Below are positions 54,572-64,000 of a stretch of 64,000 nucleotides of DNA, piece by piece. Source of the DNA: an uncultured Lachnospiraceae bacterium (GTDB lineage: Bacteria; Bacillota; Clostridia; Lachnospirales; Lachnospiraceae); assembly GCA_902761665.1 (NCBI GenBank), contig CACWLA010000003.1, positions 124,001-188,000 of the forward strand, given 5' to 3'. The notes beneath the pieces were generated by a model. The model did no database searches, was not told the DNA's origin, and worked only from the letters and a program-made list of their open reading frames with translations. The position numbers and the translations under genes are program-made. Position 1 is the first letter of the stretch, and each line of letters starts with the position of its first letter.

Positions 54572-55699
54572 ATGGAAGCAAGAAAACACTACGGACCGCT
54601 GGGGATCATCGCGCTTCCCGGCTGCGAAAAGCTGGCGAAGCAGGTGAACGCGTATCTGGTCGCCTGGAGGGCGAACCGCAAGAGCGACCAGGCCGGTTAT
54701 GTGGAGGATTCCTACATGATCGACGTGGACCTTCCCCGCTTCGGAAGCGGCGAAGCGAAGGCGGCGCTGAAACAGACGGTCAGGGGCTACGACCTCTACA
54801 TCATGGTCGACGTGTGCAACTACAGCATCGAATACACCATGAACGGCAAGAGCAACCCCATGTCGCCGGATGACCACTACCAGAACGTCAAGCGCGTGAT
54901 CGCGGCCTGCACGGGCAAGCCGGCCAGGATCAACGTGGTGATGCCGTTCCTCTACGAGAGCCGGCAGCACCGCCGTACGAGCCGTGAATCGCTGGACTGC
55001 GCAATGATGCTGCAGGAACTGGTGAGCTTCGGGGTGACCAACATCATCACCTTCGATGCCCACGACCCGCGCATCTGCAACGCCGTTCCGATGTCCGGCT
55101 TCGATTCGATGCCGACCAGCTACCAGTTCGTGAAGACGCTGATCAACCTGGACCTGCACGAGGACTTCGACAAGGAGCACGTGCTGATCATCGCGCCGGA
55201 TGAAGGCGCCGTCGAGCGGGCGATCTATTTCGCCAACATCCTGGGCGTGAACGTGAGCATGTTCTACAAGCGCCGCGACTACACGAAGGTCGTGAACGGC
55301 AAGAACCCGATCATCGCCCACGAGTACCTCGGCGAGTCCCTGGAGGGCAAGACGGCGATCGTCGTGGATGACATGATCGCTTCCGGCGACTCCATCATCG
55401 ACGTCGGCAAGCAGCTTAAGGCCAGAGGCGCGAAGCGCGTCATCGCCTGCGCGAGCTTCGGTCTGTTCACTTCCGGCATGGAGCGCTTCGACAAGGCTGT
55501 CGCGGACGGATACATTGACAAGGTCCTGACGACGAACCTGATCTACCAGCATCCCGAGACCTTAAAGCGCGACTACTACGTATCCGTGGACATGAGCGAA
55601 TACCTGGCCAGCCTGGTCGATACGCTGAACCACAACGCCTCCATGGAGAAGCTGATCACGCCTTCCGAGAAGATCACGAACAAGCTGAAAGAATCCTGA
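54572..55699 (+). CDS. prs: Ribose-phosphate pyrophosphokinase
   Basis: A 375-residue PRPP synthetase of the long Clostridial form: the PRPP loop AIVVDDMIASGDSI (near residue 270) and FDAHDPRICNA mark the family, with RRTSRESLD in the ATP-binding flexible loop region. It makes PRPP for nucleotide, His and Trp synthesis. It is longer than the usual 310-320 residues and has an N-terminal extension. ATG 54572 follows AAAAGGGG. Confidence 0.93.
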   Translation: MEARKHYGPLGIIALPGCEKLAKQVNAYLVAWRANRKSDQAGYVEDSYMIDVDLPRFGSGEAKAALKQTVRGYDLYIMVDVCNYSIEYTMNGKSNPMSPDDHYQNVKRVIAACTGKPARINVVMPFLYESRQHRRTSRESLDCAMMLQELVSFGVTNIITFDAHDPRICNAVPMSGFDSMPTSYQFVKTLINLDLHEDFDKEHVLIIAPDEGAVERAIYFANILGVNVSMFYKRRDYTKVVNGKNPIIAHEYLGESLEGKTAIVVDDMIASGDSIIDVGKQLKARGAKRVIACASFGLFTSGMERFDKAVADGYIDKVLTTNLIYQHPETLKRDYYVSVDMSEYLASLVDTLNHNASMEKLITPSEKITNKLKES

Positions 55700-55718
55700 G
55701 AACGCATTTTTCCGCGAG

Positions 55719-55745
55719 GGACCCCCATATTTGGGGGTCCTTTTT
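55719..55745 (+). terminator. Terminator of prs
   Basis: Perfect 8-bp stem GGACCCCC / GGGGGTCC followed by TTTTT. Confidence 0.93.
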
Positions 55746-55861
55746 GCGTCTTCCACTACATCTTACGGAGGGGGATGCAAAACACCGCATTTGCTTCATT
55801 TTCAACAGGCAAAACATAAGAATATTAAGGAAAAACAAAAGAAAATTAAGTGATATTTCGC

Positions 55862-55890
55862 TTGCAATGCCGGGGCTGCTGTGCTAAATT
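55862..55890 (+). promoter_or_regulatory. Promoter of the S10-spc operon
   Basis: TTGCAA, 17 bp, TAAATT preceded by TGC (extended -10). Start near 55897. The 115 bp between the prs terminator and this promoter are A/T-rich, which may act as an UP-like element; nothing else is seen there. Confidence 0.82.
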
Positions 55891-55896
55891 ATCCCT

Positions 55897-56118
55897 TGCT
55901 GTGACATTGATAGCGGTGAAGCGTGAGGTTGCTGCCCGCCCGTGGCAGGTTTTCCGTGGAGCGAATGTCAAGTTAGGAAACTGGCGACAAGTCACTGTAC
56001 CAGACAATCTGTGAAAAACAGAGATAACGTGTGAACAGTCTCAGGACACACACGGAGGCGTGTACAGTCACCGCTTGTCGTACTTCCACAAGTACGAATA
56101 AGGAGGCGACTATTTTTT
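55897..56118 (+). ncRNA. Structured leader RNA of the S10 operon
   Basis: About 220 nt with clear nested pairing: TGACATT (55902) with AATGTCA (55964), enclosing a GCTGCC/GGCAG hairpin; CGACAAG (55985) with CTTGTCG (56074) and ACTGTAC (55994) with GTACAGT (56062), enclosing CTGT-GAAAA-ACAG and a GTGTG/CACAC hairpin; then CGTACTT-CCAC-AAGTACG (56079-56096) directly before the RBS. The layout suggests an r-protein-binding autoregulatory leader. I recall similar leaders before rpsJ in Clostridia, but the binding protein is inferred. Confidence 0.78.
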
Positions 56119-56436
56119 ATGGCAAACCAAATCATGAGAATCACCCTGAAGGCTTATGAACACCAGTCGGTGGACCGCAGCGCGGCGGAGATCGTCGAAG
56201 CGGTCAGAAAGACCGGAGCCCAGGTCAGCGGCCCCGTCCCGCTTCCCACGAAGCGCGAGATCGTGACCATCCTGCGCGCGGTGCATAAGTACAAAGATTC
56301 CCGCGAACAGTTTGAGCAGCGGACGCACAAGCGTCTGATCGACATCCTGAATCCCAATCAGAAGACGATCGATGCCCTGTCTGCCCTCGAGGTTCCTGCC
56401 GGCGTGGATATCAACATCCGCATGAAGGCGAAATAA
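56119..56436 (+). CDS. rpsJ: Ribosomal protein S10
   Basis: A 105-residue S10 ([26 protein letters not shown] ... GVDINIRMK). Small-subunit protein; NusE in antitermination. RBS AAGGAGGCGAC lies just after the last leader hairpin. Confidence 0.98.
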   Translation: MANQIMRITLKAYEHQSVDRSAAEIVEAVRKTGAQVSGPVPLPTKREIVTILRAVHKYKDSREQFEQRTHKRLIDILNPNQKTIDALSALEVPAGVDINIRMKAK

Positions 56437-56490
56437 AACACACAACACAGTACAAAACAGCAAAAAATAACGGGCAAAAAATTCTAGTAT

Positions 56491-56506
56491 GAGCGCGAAG
56501 GCGCTC
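56491..56506 (+). promoter_or_regulatory. Small hairpin before rplC
   Basis: GAGCGC-GAAG-GCGCTC, 8 bp before the rplC RBS, in the unusually long 86-bp rpsJ-rplC gap. Confidence 0.55.
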
Positions 56507-56522
56507 CGCTGTAGGAGGAAAC

Positions 56523-57146
56523 ATGAAGAAAGCAATTTTAGCAACCAAAGTCGGAATGACTCAGATCTTCGACGAGAACGGCATCCTGACGCCTGTGACG
56601 GTCCTGCTGGCCGGCCCCTGCGCCGTGACCCAGATCAAGACGATGGACAATGACGGCTATGCCGCTGTCCAGGTCGCCTATATGGATAAGAAGGAAGACC
56701 GGATCAGCAAGCCCCTGAAGGGCCACTTCGCCAAGGCCGGCGTGTCCGGCAAGCGCTTCGTCCGCGAGCTGAAGCTCGAAGGCGAATACAAGCTGGGCGA
56801 TGAGATCAAGGCTGACATCTTCGCCGCCGGCGACAAGGTCGATGCGACCGCCGTCTCCAAGGGCAAAGGCTTCCAGGGCGCCATCCACCGCCACGGCCTG
56901 CACCGCGGCCCGATGACCCACGGTTCCAAGTATCACCGTCATGCCGGCTCCAACGGCGCCTGCTCCGATCCCAGCCGTGTCTTCAAGGGCAAGAGAATGG
57001 CCGGCCACATGGGCAGCCGCACCATCACCGTGCAGAACCTGGAAGTGGTCCGCGTGAACGCGGATGACAACCTGATCCTGGTCAAGGGCTCCGTCCCCGG
57101 ATCCAAGAAGGCCCTCGTCACCTTAAAAGAGACCGTGAAGGCCTGA
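56523..57146 (+). CDS. rplC: Ribosomal protein L3
   Basis: A 207-residue L3: [16 protein letters not shown] at the N-terminus and the [17 protein letters not shown] segment that reaches the peptidyl-transferase centre. RBS TAGGAGGAAAC. Confidence 0.98.
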   Translation: MKKAILATKVGMTQIFDENGILTPVTVLLAGPCAVTQIKTMDNDGYAAVQVAYMDKKEDRISKPLKGHFAKAGVSGKRFVRELKLEGEYKLGDEIKADIFAAGDKVDATAVSKGKGFQGAIHRHGLHRGPMTHGSKYHRHAGSNGACSDPSRVFKGKRMAGHMGSRTITVQNLEVVRVNADDNLILVKGSVPGSKKALVTLKETVKA

Positions 57147-57169
57147 TCACAGGAAAGGAGAAATAAGCG

Positions 57170-57790
57170 ATGGCAAACGTAACTGTTTATAATATGGAAG
57201 GAAACGCTGTCGGCGAGATCGAACTGAACGATGCCGTCTTCGGCGTGGAGATCAATGAGCACCTCGTGCACATGGCCGTGGTGCAGCAGCTTGCCAACGA
57301 CCGCCAGGGCACGCAGAAGGCGAAGACCCGCGGCGAGGTCAGCGGAGGCGGCCGTAAGCCGTGGCGCCAGAAAGGCACCGGCCATGCCCGCCAGGGTTCG
57401 ACCCGTGCACCGCAGTGGAAGGGCGGCGGCGTCGTTTTCGCCCCGACTCCCCGTGAGTACAGCTTCAAGCTGAACAAGAAAGAAAAGAGAGCGGCCCTGA
57501 AGAGCGCACTGACCAGCCGCGTCAACGAGAAGAAGTTCTTCGTGATCGACGAACTCACGATGGACGCTCCGAAGACCAAGGTCTTTGACGCCGTGCTCAA
57601 GGCTCTGAACCTGAACAAGGCCCTCGTGGTGCTGGATGAGATCGACGACAACGTCATCCTTTCCGCCCGCAACATTCCCGATGTCAAGACGGCACAGGTC
57701 AACAGCATCAACGTATTCGACATTCTGAAATACGACAGCATGCTGATCACCAAGTCCGCCGTGGAAGCGATTGAGGAGGTATACGCATAA
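57170..57790 (+). CDS. rplD: Ribosomal protein L4
   Basis: A 206-residue L4 with the exit-tunnel loop [21 protein letters not shown] intact, including the K and G residues where macrolide resistance can arise. In some bacteria L4 controls this operon. Ends by overlapping rplW (TAATG). Confidence 0.98.
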   Translation: MANVTVYNMEGNAVGEIELNDAVFGVEINEHLVHMAVVQQLANDRQGTQKAKTRGEVSGGGRKPWRQKGTGHARQGSTRAPQWKGGGVVFAPTPREYSFKLNKKEKRAALKSALTSRVNEKKFFVIDELTMDAPKTKVFDAVLKALNLNKALVVLDEIDDNVILSARNIPDVKTAQVNSINVFDILKYDSMLITKSAVEAIEEVYA

Positions 57791-58089
57791 TGGCAGACCT
57801 GAAATACTATGACGTCGTGCTCCGCCCGGTCATCACCGAAAAAAGCATGAACATGATGGCGGACAAGAAGTACACCTTCTACGTAAACCCGCAGGCGACC
57901 AAGACCCAGGTCAAGGACGCCGTGGAAAAACTCTTCGCCGGAACCAAGGTCGTTTCCGTCAACACCATGAACCTCGACGGCAAGAAGCGCCGCCGCGGAC
58001 TGGTGGAAGGCCGCACCGCGAAGCAGAAAAAAGCGATCGTGACGCTCTCTGCCGACAGCGCCGACATCGAGATCTTCGAAGGACTGTAA
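57790..58089 (+). CDS. rplW: Ribosomal protein L23
   Basis: A 99-residue L23 ([11 protein letters not shown] ... [22 protein letters not shown]), the tunnel-exit docking protein for trigger factor and SRP. Its ATG overlaps the rplD stop. Confidence 0.98.
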   Translation: MADLKYYDVVLRPVITEKSMNMMADKKYTFYVNPQATKTQVKDAVEKLFAGTKVVSVNTMNLDGKKRRRGLVEGRTAKQKKAIVTLSADSADIEIFEGL

Positions 58090-58152
58090 GCTCCTTCCGT
58101 TATACGGCGTATCCCGCGCCGTGAAATAAAATAATAGGAGAATTCATTCAAA

Positions 58153-58998
58153 ATGGGCATCAAAAAGTATAATCCCTATACACCGTCCAGACGGCAGATG
58201 ACCGGCCTTGACTTCGCGGCTGTGACCAAGAAGACTCCGGAAAAATCTCTGACGGTGTCGCTGAAGAAGCATGCCGGCCGCAACAACCAGGGCAAGATCA
58301 CTGTCCGTCATCAGGGCGGCGGCACCCGCACCAAATACAGGATCATCGACTACAAGCGCAATTCCAAGGACGGCATCCCGGCCAAGGTCATCGGCATCGA
58401 ATACGATCCGAACCGCACCGCGAACATCGCGCTGATCTGCTACGCGGACGGCGTGAAGTCCTACATCCTGGCTCCCGAAGGCCTGACCGACGGCATGACC
58501 GTCGTCAGCGGTCCCGACGTTGAAGCGAAGCTCGGCAACTGCCTGCCTCTCTCCAGCATCCCGATCGGCGCCCAGGTCCACAACATCGAGCTCATGCCCG
58601 GACGCGGCGGCCAGATGGTCCGTGCAGCCGGCGGCAGCGCTCAGATGATGGCCAAGGAAGGCAAGTATGCGACCCTGCGTCTCCCGTCCGGCGAGATGCG
58701 CATGGTCCCGATCGAATGCCGCGCGACCATCGGTGTCGTCGGCAACGGCGAACACAACCTCGTGAACATCGGTAAGGCCGGCCGCAAGCGCCACATGGGC
58801 ATTCGTCCTACGGTCCGCGGTTCCGTCATGAACCCGAACGATCACCCGCACGGCGGCGGCGAAGGCAGAGCGCCTATCGGACGTCCCGGTCCCAGCACTC
58901 CTTGGGGCAAGCCTGCACTGGGTTACAAGACCCGCAAGGCCAAGAAGCAGTCCAACAAGATGATCGTCAGACGCCGCGACGGCAAGCTGGTGAAGTAA
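58153..58998 (+). CDS. rplB: Ribosomal protein L2
   Basis: A 281-residue L2, with [15 protein letters not shown] and the C-terminal [19 protein letters not shown] bearing the histidine close to the peptidyl-transferase centre. Follows rplW by 63 bp. Confidence 0.98.
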   Translation: MGIKKYNPYTPSRRQMTGLDFAAVTKKTPEKSLTVSLKKHAGRNNQGKITVRHQGGGTRTKYRIIDYKRNSKDGIPAKVIGIEYDPNRTANIALICYADGVKSYILAPEGLTDGMTVVSGPDVEAKLGNCLPLSSIPIGAQVHNIELMPGRGGQMVRAAGGSAQMMAKEGKYATLRLPSGEMRMVPIECRATIGVVGNGEHNLVNIGKAGRKRHMGIRPTVRGSVMNPNDHPHGGGEGRAPIGRPGPSTPWGKPALGYKTRKAKKQSNKMIVRRRDGKLVK

Positions 58999-59010
58999 GG
59001 GAGGTAAATC

Positions 59011-59289
59011 ATGGCTCGTTCATTAAAGAAAGGACCTTTCGTAGACGAGAGTCTCATGAAGAAGGTCGAAGCATTAAACGCATCCGGACAGAAGACCGTC
59101 ATCAAGACCTGGTCGCGCCGTTCCACGATCTTCCCGAACTTTGTCGGCCACACGATCGCTGTTCATGACGGCCGCAAGCATGTTCCGGTATATGTCACCG
59201 AAGATATGGTCGGCCACAAGCTCGGCGAATTCGTCGTCACCCGCACCTACCGCGGCCACGGCAAAGACGAGAAGAGCTCCGGAAGGTAA
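59011..59289 (+). CDS. rpsS: Ribosomal protein S19
   Basis: A 92-residue S19 ([19 protein letters not shown] ... [19 protein letters not shown]). RBS GGGAGG. Confidence 0.98.
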   Translation: MARSLKKGPFVDESLMKKVEALNASGQKTVIKTWSRRSTIFPNFVGHTIAVHDGRKHVPVYVTEDMVGHKLGEFVVTRTYRGHGKDEKSSGR

Positions 59290-59308
59290 GGGAAGGAGGT
59301 AATTATCC

Positions 59309-59713
59309 ATGGCAAAAGGACACAGATCCCAAATCAAACGTGAAAGAAATGCCCAGAAGGATAACCGCCCTTCGGCGAAACTCTCCTACGCCCGCATTTC
59401 CGTTGAAAAAGCCTGCTTCGTTCTGGACGCGATCCGCGGCAAGGACGCCCAGACCGCTCTGGCTATCGTAACCTACAATCCCCGCTACGGCTCCGAGATC
59501 GTGACCAAGCTGCTGAAGTCCGCCATCGCGAATGCGGAAAACAACAACGGTCTCGATGTCAACAACCTCTACGTTGCCGAGTGCTATGCCAACAAGGGCC
59601 CGACAATGAAACGTATCCATCCCAGAGCACAGGGCCGCGCCTACCGCATCGAGAAGCGCATGAGCCACATCACCATCGTGCTGGATGAGAAGCAGAAAGA
59701 GAAGGAGGCCTGA
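59309..59713 (+). CDS. rplV: Ribosomal protein L22
   Basis: A 134-residue L22 ([18 protein letters not shown] ... [21 protein letters not shown]). Its beta hairpin lines the exit tunnel. The N-terminus is about 15 residues longer than in E. coli, rich in basic residues. The rpsC start is 1 bp after the stop. Confidence 0.98.
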   Translation: MAKGHRSQIKRERNAQKDNRPSAKLSYARISVEKACFVLDAIRGKDAQTALAIVTYNPRYGSEIVTKLLKSAIANAENNNGLDVNNLYVAECYANKGPTMKRIHPRAQGRAYRIEKRMSHITIVLDEKQKEKEA

Positions 59714-59714
59714 T

Positions 59715-60374
59715 ATGGGACAGAAAGTTAATCCTCACGGCTTAAGAGTCGGCGTGATCAAGGGCTGGGAATCCAACTGGTATGCAGCCGGCAAGGATTT
59801 CGCAGACAATATCGAAGAAGATCACAAGATCCGTAAGTATCTGAAGAAGAGACTGTACGATTCCGGCATCTCCAAGATCGCCATCGAGCGTGCCTCCGAC
59901 CGCGTGAAGGTCACCGTGTTCACCGCCAAGCCCGGTATGGTGATCGGCAAGGGCGGCGCTGAGATCGAAGCCCTGAAGGCTGACGTACAGAAGCTCACCG
60001 CCAAGAAACTGCTCATCGACGTCAAGGAGATCAAGCGCCCCGATAAGGAAGCGCAGCTGGTCGCCGAGAACATCGCCAAGCAGCTCGAAGAACGTGTCGG
60101 CTACCGCCGTGCCGTGAAGTCCAACATGGGCCGTGCGCTGAAGAGCGGCGCCCTGGGCATCAAGTGCTCCGTCGGCGGACGCCTCGGCGGCGCGGACATC
60201 GCCCGCACCGAGTTCTACAGTGAAGGCACCATTCCGCTTCAGACCCTGCGCGCGGACATCGACTACGGTTTTGCCGAAGCCGATACCACCTACGGCAAGG
60301 TCGGCGTGAAGGTCTGGATCTACAAAGGGGAAGTGCTTCCCGCCAAGAAAAATAAGGAAGGGAGCGAGAACTGA
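59715..60374 (+). CDS. rpsC: Ribosomal protein S3
   Basis: A 219-residue S3: [22 protein letters not shown]-domain [12 protein letters not shown] and C-terminal [18 protein letters not shown] 59715 follows AAGGAGG inside the end of rplV; an upstream in-frame start is a shadow. Confidence 0.98.
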   Translation: MGQKVNPHGLRVGVIKGWESNWYAAGKDFADNIEEDHKIRKYLKKRLYDSGISKIAIERASDRVKVTVFTAKPGMVIGKGGAEIEALKADVQKLTAKKLLIDVKEIKRPDKEAQLVAENIAKQLEERVGYRRAVKSNMGRALKSGALGIKCSVGGRLGGADIARTEFYSEGTIPLQTLRADIDYGFAEADTTYGKVGVKVWIYKGEVLPAKKNKEGSEN

Positions 60375-60376
60375 TC

Positions 60377-60811
60377 ATGTTAATGCCTAAGAGAGTTAAA
60401 CGCCGCAAACAGTTCCGCGGCTCGATGGCCGGCAAGCCCACCCGCGGCACCAAGGTGACGTACGGTGATTGGGGCCTCGTGGCAACGGAACCTGCCTGGA
60501 TCAAGTCCAATCAGATCGAGGCTGCCCGTGTGGCCATGACCCGTTACATCAAGCGCGGCGGCCAGGTCTGGATCAAGATCTTCCCTGACAAGCCCGTGAC
60601 GACCAAGCCCGCTGAGACCCGTATGGGTTCCGGCAAGGGCACTGTGGAATACTGGGTCGCCGTCGTGAAACCCGGCCGCGTCCTTTTCGAGATCGCCGGT
60701 GTTCCCGAAGAAACAGCCAGAGAAGCTCTTCGTCTGGCCATGCACAAGCTCCCTCTGACCTGCAAGATCGTCAAGAGAGCGGAAGAAGGCGGTGAAGACA
60801 GTGAAAACTAA
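60377..60811 (+). CDS. rplP: Ribosomal protein L16
   Basis: A 144-residue L16 ([13 protein letters not shown] ... GRMGSGKG-like [19 protein letters not shown]). Binds near the A-site tRNA elbow. Tandem ATGs at 60377 and 60383; the family normally starts at the second (MPKRVK). Confidence 0.97.
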   Translation: MLMPKRVKRRKQFRGSMAGKPTRGTKVTYGDWGLVATEPAWIKSNQIEAARVAMTRYIKRGGQVWIKIFPDKPVTTKPAETRMGSGKGTVEYWVAVVKPGRVLFEIAGVPEETAREALRLAMHKLPLTCKIVKRAEEGGEDSEN

Positions 60812-61004
60812 CGATTACATGAAGACGCTTAACGCGAAGAGCGCTGCCGAACTGGAAAACGAACTGACGGCAGCCAAGAGGGAACTGTTCAACCTGCGGT
60901 TCCAGAATGCGACCAACCAGCTGAGCAACACCGCTCGCGTGACCGAAGTCAGACGGAACATTGCCCGTATCCAGACCGTGCTTCGTGCCAAGGCTGCTGA
61001 GTAA
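60801..61004 (+). CDS. rpmC: Ribosomal protein L29
   Basis: A 67-residue L29 ([21 protein letters not shown] ... [12 protein letters not shown]). The GTG at 60801 fits family length and has AAGGCGG seven bases before; a GTG at 60792 would add three residues. The gene overlaps the end of rplP by 11 bp. Confidence 0.95.
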   Translation: MKTNDYMKTLNAKSAAELENELTAAKRELFNLRFQNATNQLSNTARVTEVRRNIARIQTVLRAKAAE

Positions 61005-61018
61005 GGAGGAACCGTAAG

Positions 61019-61276
61019 ATGGAAGAAAGAAACCTGAGAAAGACTCGTGTCGGCAAGGTCATCTCCGATAAGATGGACAAGACCATCGTGGTCGCGATCG
61101 AAGACCACGTGCGTCATCCCCTGTACGGCAAGATCGTCAAGAAAACCTATAAACTGAAAGCTCATGATGAAGAGAACACCTGCGGCATCGGCGATACCGT
61201 GCGCGTCATGGAAACCAGGCCGCTCTCCAAGGACAAACGCTGGAGACTGGTGGAGATCATCGAGAGAGCGAAATAA
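61019..61276 (+). CDS. rpsQ: Ribosomal protein S17
   Basis: An 85-residue S17 ([22 protein letters not shown] ... [22 protein letters not shown]). OB-fold primary rRNA binder. RBS AAGGAGGAACCG. Confidence 0.98.
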   Translation: MEERNLRKTRVGKVISDKMDKTIVVAIEDHVRHPLYGKIVKKTYKLKAHDEENTCGIGDTVRVMETRPLSKDKRWRLVEIIERAK

Positions 61277-61293
61277 ACCGGGAGGAAGAAGCT

Positions 61294-61662
61294 ATGATTC
61301 AACAGGAAAGCAGATTGAACGTTGCCGACAATACCGGCGCGAAAGAGCTCCTTTGCATCCGTGTCATGGGTGGTTCCACCCGCCGCTATGCGAATATCGG
61401 CGACGTGATCGTGGCCACTGTCAAGGATGCTGCCCCCGGTGGTATGGTGAAGAAGGGCGAAGTGGTCAAGGCCGTCGTCGTCCGCACCAAGCACGGCGCC
61501 CGCCGCAAAGACGGCTCCTACATCAAGTTCGATGAGAACGCTGCCGTGATCATCCGCGAAGATAAGACTCCCCGCGGAACCCGTATCTTCGGGCCGGTTG
61601 CCAGAGAACTTCGTGACAGACAGTTCATGAAGATCGTTTCCCTGGCTCCGGAAGTACTGTAA
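61294..61662 (+). CDS. rplN: Ribosomal protein L14
   Basis: A 122-residue L14 ([27 protein letters not shown] ... [13 protein letters not shown]). Highly conserved; binds at the subunit interface. Confidence 0.98.
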   Translation: MIQQESRLNVADNTGAKELLCIRVMGGSTRRYANIGDVIVATVKDAAPGGMVKKGEVVKAVVVRTKHGARRKDGSYIKFDENAAVIIREDKTPRGTRIFGPVARELRDRQFMKIVSLAPEVL

Positions 61663-61675
61663 GGAGGAAACGAAC

Positions 61676-61993
61676 ATGTCTATGTCTAAGATCAAAGTCG
61701 GCGACACCGTTCGTGTGATCACCGGCAAAGATAAGGGCCGCGAAGGCAAAGTCCTGAGCATCGATCATGCCAAGAACCGCGTGACGGTCGAAGGCGTGAA
61801 TCTGATCACCAAGCATGCCAAGCAGAACCAGCAGAACCCGAACGGCGGCATCATCCACAAGGAAGGCACCGTCGATATGTCCAACGTCATGCTCGTGCTG
61901 AACGGCAAGCCCGTTCGCGTCGGCTTCGAAGTGAAGGACGGCAAGAAGATCCGCGTTGCCAAGACTGCGGACGGCACCGTCGCCATCGACTGA
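61676..61993 (+). CDS. rplX: Ribosomal protein L24
   Basis: A 105-residue L24 with the KOW motif KVGDTVRVITGKDKGREGKV; an early 50S assembly protein. RBS AAGGAGGAAACG. Confidence 0.98.
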   Translation: MSMSKIKVGDTVRVITGKDKGREGKVLSIDHAKNRVTVEGVNLITKHAKQNQQNPNGGIIHKEGTVDMSNVMLVLNGKPVRVGFEVKDGKKIRVAKTADGTVAID

Positions 61994-62004
61994 GGAGGTA
62001 AAGC

Positions 62005-62550
62005 ATGAGCAGCAGATTAAAAGAACAGTATCTTAAAGAGATCGTCCCGGCGATGGAGAAGAAGTTCGGCTACACCAACACCATGCAGGTGCCGAAGCTG
62101 AACAAGATCGTCGTCAACATGGGCGTCGGCGAAGCCAAGGACAATGCCAAGCTTCTCGAAAGCGCCATGAAGGACATGGAGATCATCACCGGCCAGAAGC
62201 CCGTCATGACCACCGCGAAGAAGTCCATTGCGAACTTCAAGATCCGCGAAGGCATGAAGATCGGCTGCAAGGTCACCCTCCGCGGCGACAGGATGTACGA
62301 ATTCCTGGACCGTCTGGTGAACCTTTCCCTGCCCCGCGTGCGTGACTTCCGCGGCGTGAACCCCAACGCCTTTGACGGCCGCGGCAACTACGCCCTCGGT
62401 ATCCGTGAACAGCTCATCTTCCCGGAAATCGAATACGATAAGATCGACAAGACCCGCGGTATGGACATCATCATCGTCACCACCGCCAAAACGGATGAAG
62501 AAGCCAGAGAACTGCTGACCCTCTTCAACATGCCGTTTGCGAAGAACTAA
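62005..62550 (+). CDS. rplE: Ribosomal protein L5
   Basis: A 181-residue L5 ([13 protein letters not shown] ... [21 protein letters not shown] ... [10 protein letters not shown]); binds 5S rRNA. Confidence 0.98.
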   Translation: MSSRLKEQYLKEIVPAMEKKFGYTNTMQVPKLNKIVVNMGVGEAKDNAKLLESAMKDMEIITGQKPVMTTAKKSIANFKIREGMKIGCKVTLRGDRMYEFLDRLVNLSLPRVRDFRGVNPNAFDGRGNYALGIREQLIFPEIEYDKIDKTRGMDIIIVTTAKTDEEARELLTLFNMPFAKN

Positions 62551-62562
62551 GGAGGAAACATC

Positions 62563-62748
62563 ATGGCTAAGACATCTATGAAAATGAAACAGCAGCGCAC
62601 TCCGAAGTTCTCGACCCGCGCCTACACCCGCTGCCGCCTGTGCGGCCGTCCTCACGCCGTTCTGCGCAAATACGGCATCTGCCGTGTCTGCTTCCGCGAA
62701 CTGGCCTACAAGGGCGAGATCCCCGGTGTACGCAAGGCAAGCTGGTAA
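62563..62748 (+). CDS. rpsN: Ribosomal protein S14, zinc-binding type
   Basis: A 61-residue S14 of the short type Z form with two CxxC pairs (CRLCG and CRVCF), typical of Firmicutes. RBS AAGGAGG. Confidence 0.98.
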   Translation: MAKTSMKMKQQRTPKFSTRAYTRCRLCGRPHAVLRKYGICRVCFRELAYKGEIPGVRKASW

Positions 62749-62766
62749 AGAAGGAGGATTAGTGAA

Positions 62767-63171
62767 ATGGCAGTTATGAGCGATCCTATTGCGGATATGC
62801 TGACCCGCATCCGCAACGCCAATACGGCGAAGCATGATACGGTATCCATTCCTGCTTCGAAGATCAAGGCTTCCATCGCCGAGATCCTGCTGAAGGAAGG
62901 CTATATCAAGGGTTATGAACTCCAGGGCGAAGGCGCCGGGAAAAAGATCCTGGTCACCCTGAAGTACGGCAGCGACAAGAACGAGAAGGTCATCCACGGC
63001 CTGTCCCGCATCTCCAAGCCCGGTCTGCGCGTTTACGCCAGCGCCGAGGAGATGCCGAAGGTCCTCGGCGGCCTGGGCATCGCGATCGTTTCCACCAACG
63101 AAGGCGTGATGACCGACAAGCAGGCCCGCGCGAAGAACGTCGGCGGCGAAGTTCTTGCCTATATCTGGTAA
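62767..63171 (+). CDS. rpsH: Ribosomal protein S8
   Basis: A 134-residue S8 ([19 protein letters not shown] ... [27 protein letters not shown]). In E. coli S8 represses the spc part of the operon. Confidence 0.98.
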   Translation: MAVMSDPIADMLTRIRNANTAKHDTVSIPASKIKASIAEILLKEGYIKGYELQGEGAGKKILVTLKYGSDKNEKVIHGLSRISKPGLRVYASAEEMPKVLGGLGIAIVSTNEGVMTDKQARAKNVGGEVLAYIW

Positions 63172-63203
63172 TTCCAATAATATCTGGAGGTTAATAAGGC
63201 GAA

Positions 63204-63746
63204 ATGTCACGTATCGGAAAAATGCCTATCGTGATCCCCGCGGGCGTGTCCGTGGAGGTCGCAGAAAATAACAAAGTGACGGTTAAGGGTCCCAAGGGCG
63301 AACTGACCAGGGTCCTTCCTGCCGAGATGAAGATCGAGGTGGAGAACGGCCAGGTCAAGGTCTCCCGTCCCAACGATCTCAAGAGAGAGAAATCCATGCA
63401 CGGCCTGACCCGTACCCTGATCAACAACATGGTCGTCGGCGTACACGAAGGCTATACCAAGACGCTCGAGATCAACGGCGTCGGTTACCGTGCCGCCAAG
63501 GAAGGCAACAAGCTGACCCTGTCGCTCGGCTATTCCCACCCGGTGGTCATGATCGATCCCGAAGGCATCGAATCGGTGTGCGAAACCCCGAACAAGATCG
63601 TCATCAAGGGCATCGACAAAGAAAAGCTCGGCCAGTATGCCGCCGAGATCCGCTCGAAGCGCGGTCCTGAACCGTACAAGGGCAAGGGCATCAAGTATGC
63701 GACCGAGACCATCCGCCGCAAAGTCGGCAAGGCCGGTAAGAAATAA
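63204..63746 (+). CDS. rplF: Ribosomal protein L6
   Basis: A 180-residue L6 ([19 protein letters not shown] ... [18 protein letters not shown]). Duplicated-fold 50S protein. RBS GGAGGTTAA. Confidence 0.98.
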   Translation: MSRIGKMPIVIPAGVSVEVAENNKVTVKGPKGELTRVLPAEMKIEVENGQVKVSRPNDLKREKSMHGLTRTLINNMVVGVHEGYTKTLEINGVGYRAAKEGNKLTLSLGYSHPVVMIDPEGIESVCETPNKIVIKGIDKEKLGQYAAEIRSKRGPEPYKGKGIKYATETIRRKVGKAGKK

Positions 63747-63757
63747 GGAGGTTCGAT

Positions 63758-64000
63758 ATGGTAAGCAAAGATAATCGCAAAGATAATCGCATCAAAAAGC
63801 ACCAGCGGATCCGCAACCATTTCTCCGGCACGGCCGAAAGGCCCCGTCTGGCGGTGTTCCGCAGCAACAGCCACATGTATGCGCAGATCATCGATGATGA
63901 TGCACAGAAGACCCTGGTCTCCGCTTCCACCCTTGAAGCCGCTGCAAAGGCAGAGCTGGAGCAGACTGACAACGTGGAAGCCGCGTCCTACGTCGGCACC
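63758..64000 (+). CDS. rplR: Ribosomal protein L18, truncated by window end
   Basis: The first 81 codons of L18 are present ([37 protein letters not shown]); the gene runs off the right edge. RBS AAGGAGGTTCG. A 12-bp tandem duplication (AAAGATAATCGC twice, about 63767-63790) repeats K-D-N-R near the N-terminus, a harmless-looking local expansion. Confidence 0.96.
   Translation, partial: MVSKDNRKDNRIKKHQRIRNHFSGTAERPRLAVFRSNSHMYAQIIDDDAQKTLVSASTLEAAAKAELEQTDNVEAASYVGT

Noticed and set aside
63767..63790. 12-bp tandem duplication at the start of rplR
   Set aside because: It stays in frame in a variable N-terminal tail and needs no special explanation.

Overview
The window is a stretch of bacterial chromosome from a Gram-positive anaerobe of the class Clostridia, most likely Lachnospiraceae or a close relative. 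This rests on the gene families (zinc-type S14, YlmH, MutS2, DnaD and DnaC/DnaI helicase loaders, QueT, a BlaI/M56 pair, a long PRPP synthetase, an ECF sigma factor next to a membrane protein), strong AAGGAGG ribosome-binding sites and sigma-A promoters, many with an extended -10 (TGnTATAAT). The DNA is GC-rich for this group. No rRNA, tRNA, CRISPR array, insertion sequence or prophage is visible.

Layout. 1-5.7 kb: a membrane HTH regulator, then a minus-strand operon with a heterodimeric ABC exporter, a small protein made of 16-residue repeats and a GtrA protein. 5.7-10 kb: ylmH, an endonuclease/exonuclease/phosphatase-fold lipoprotein, a MoxR-VWA pair and a HIT protein. 10-17 kb: central carbon and wall genes: gap, murG, a ComEC-like MBL protein, pgi (broken by a small deletion/frameshift), fba; between pgi and its convergent neighbour lies a 265-bp highly structured inverted repeat. 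16.6-22.5 kb: murA, metK, aspS, a YgjV-GNAT fusion, a RidA protein, an uncharacterised protein. 22.5-25.3 kb: BlaI repressor with its M56 sensor protease and two operator dyads. 25.3-29.1 kb: an ECF sigma factor flanked by two paralogous large membrane proteins. 29-36.5 kb (minus strand): glutamate symporter, PlsC-like acyltransferase with zinc ribbon, histidine kinase/response regulator, mutS2.

37-41.8 kb is the str operon (rpsL, rpsG, fusA, tuf); tuf also has its own promoter. About 14 kb of unrelated genes then separates it from the S10-spc operon, which fills 56-64 kb (rpsJ to a truncated rplR) behind a structured leader RNA. The intervening segment carries a tripartite tricarboxylate transporter operon with an RraA-family aldolase, a LysR regulator and a 2-hydroxyacid dehydrogenase, tied together by a repeated operator dyad (core CAAAGA-A-TCTTTG); a cyclophilin lipoprotein; an RNA methyltransferase-like protein; queT behind a preQ1-I riboswitch; murC; the dnaD-dnaC loader pair; and prs.

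Most of the window is housekeeping. The items most worth a second look are the 265-bp structured element, the 16-residue-repeat protein in the exporter operon, the LysR/TTT/aldolase/dehydrogenase regulon, the sigma factor with duplicated membrane partners, the damaged pgi, and the candidate leaderless mRNAs of ylmH and mutS2.
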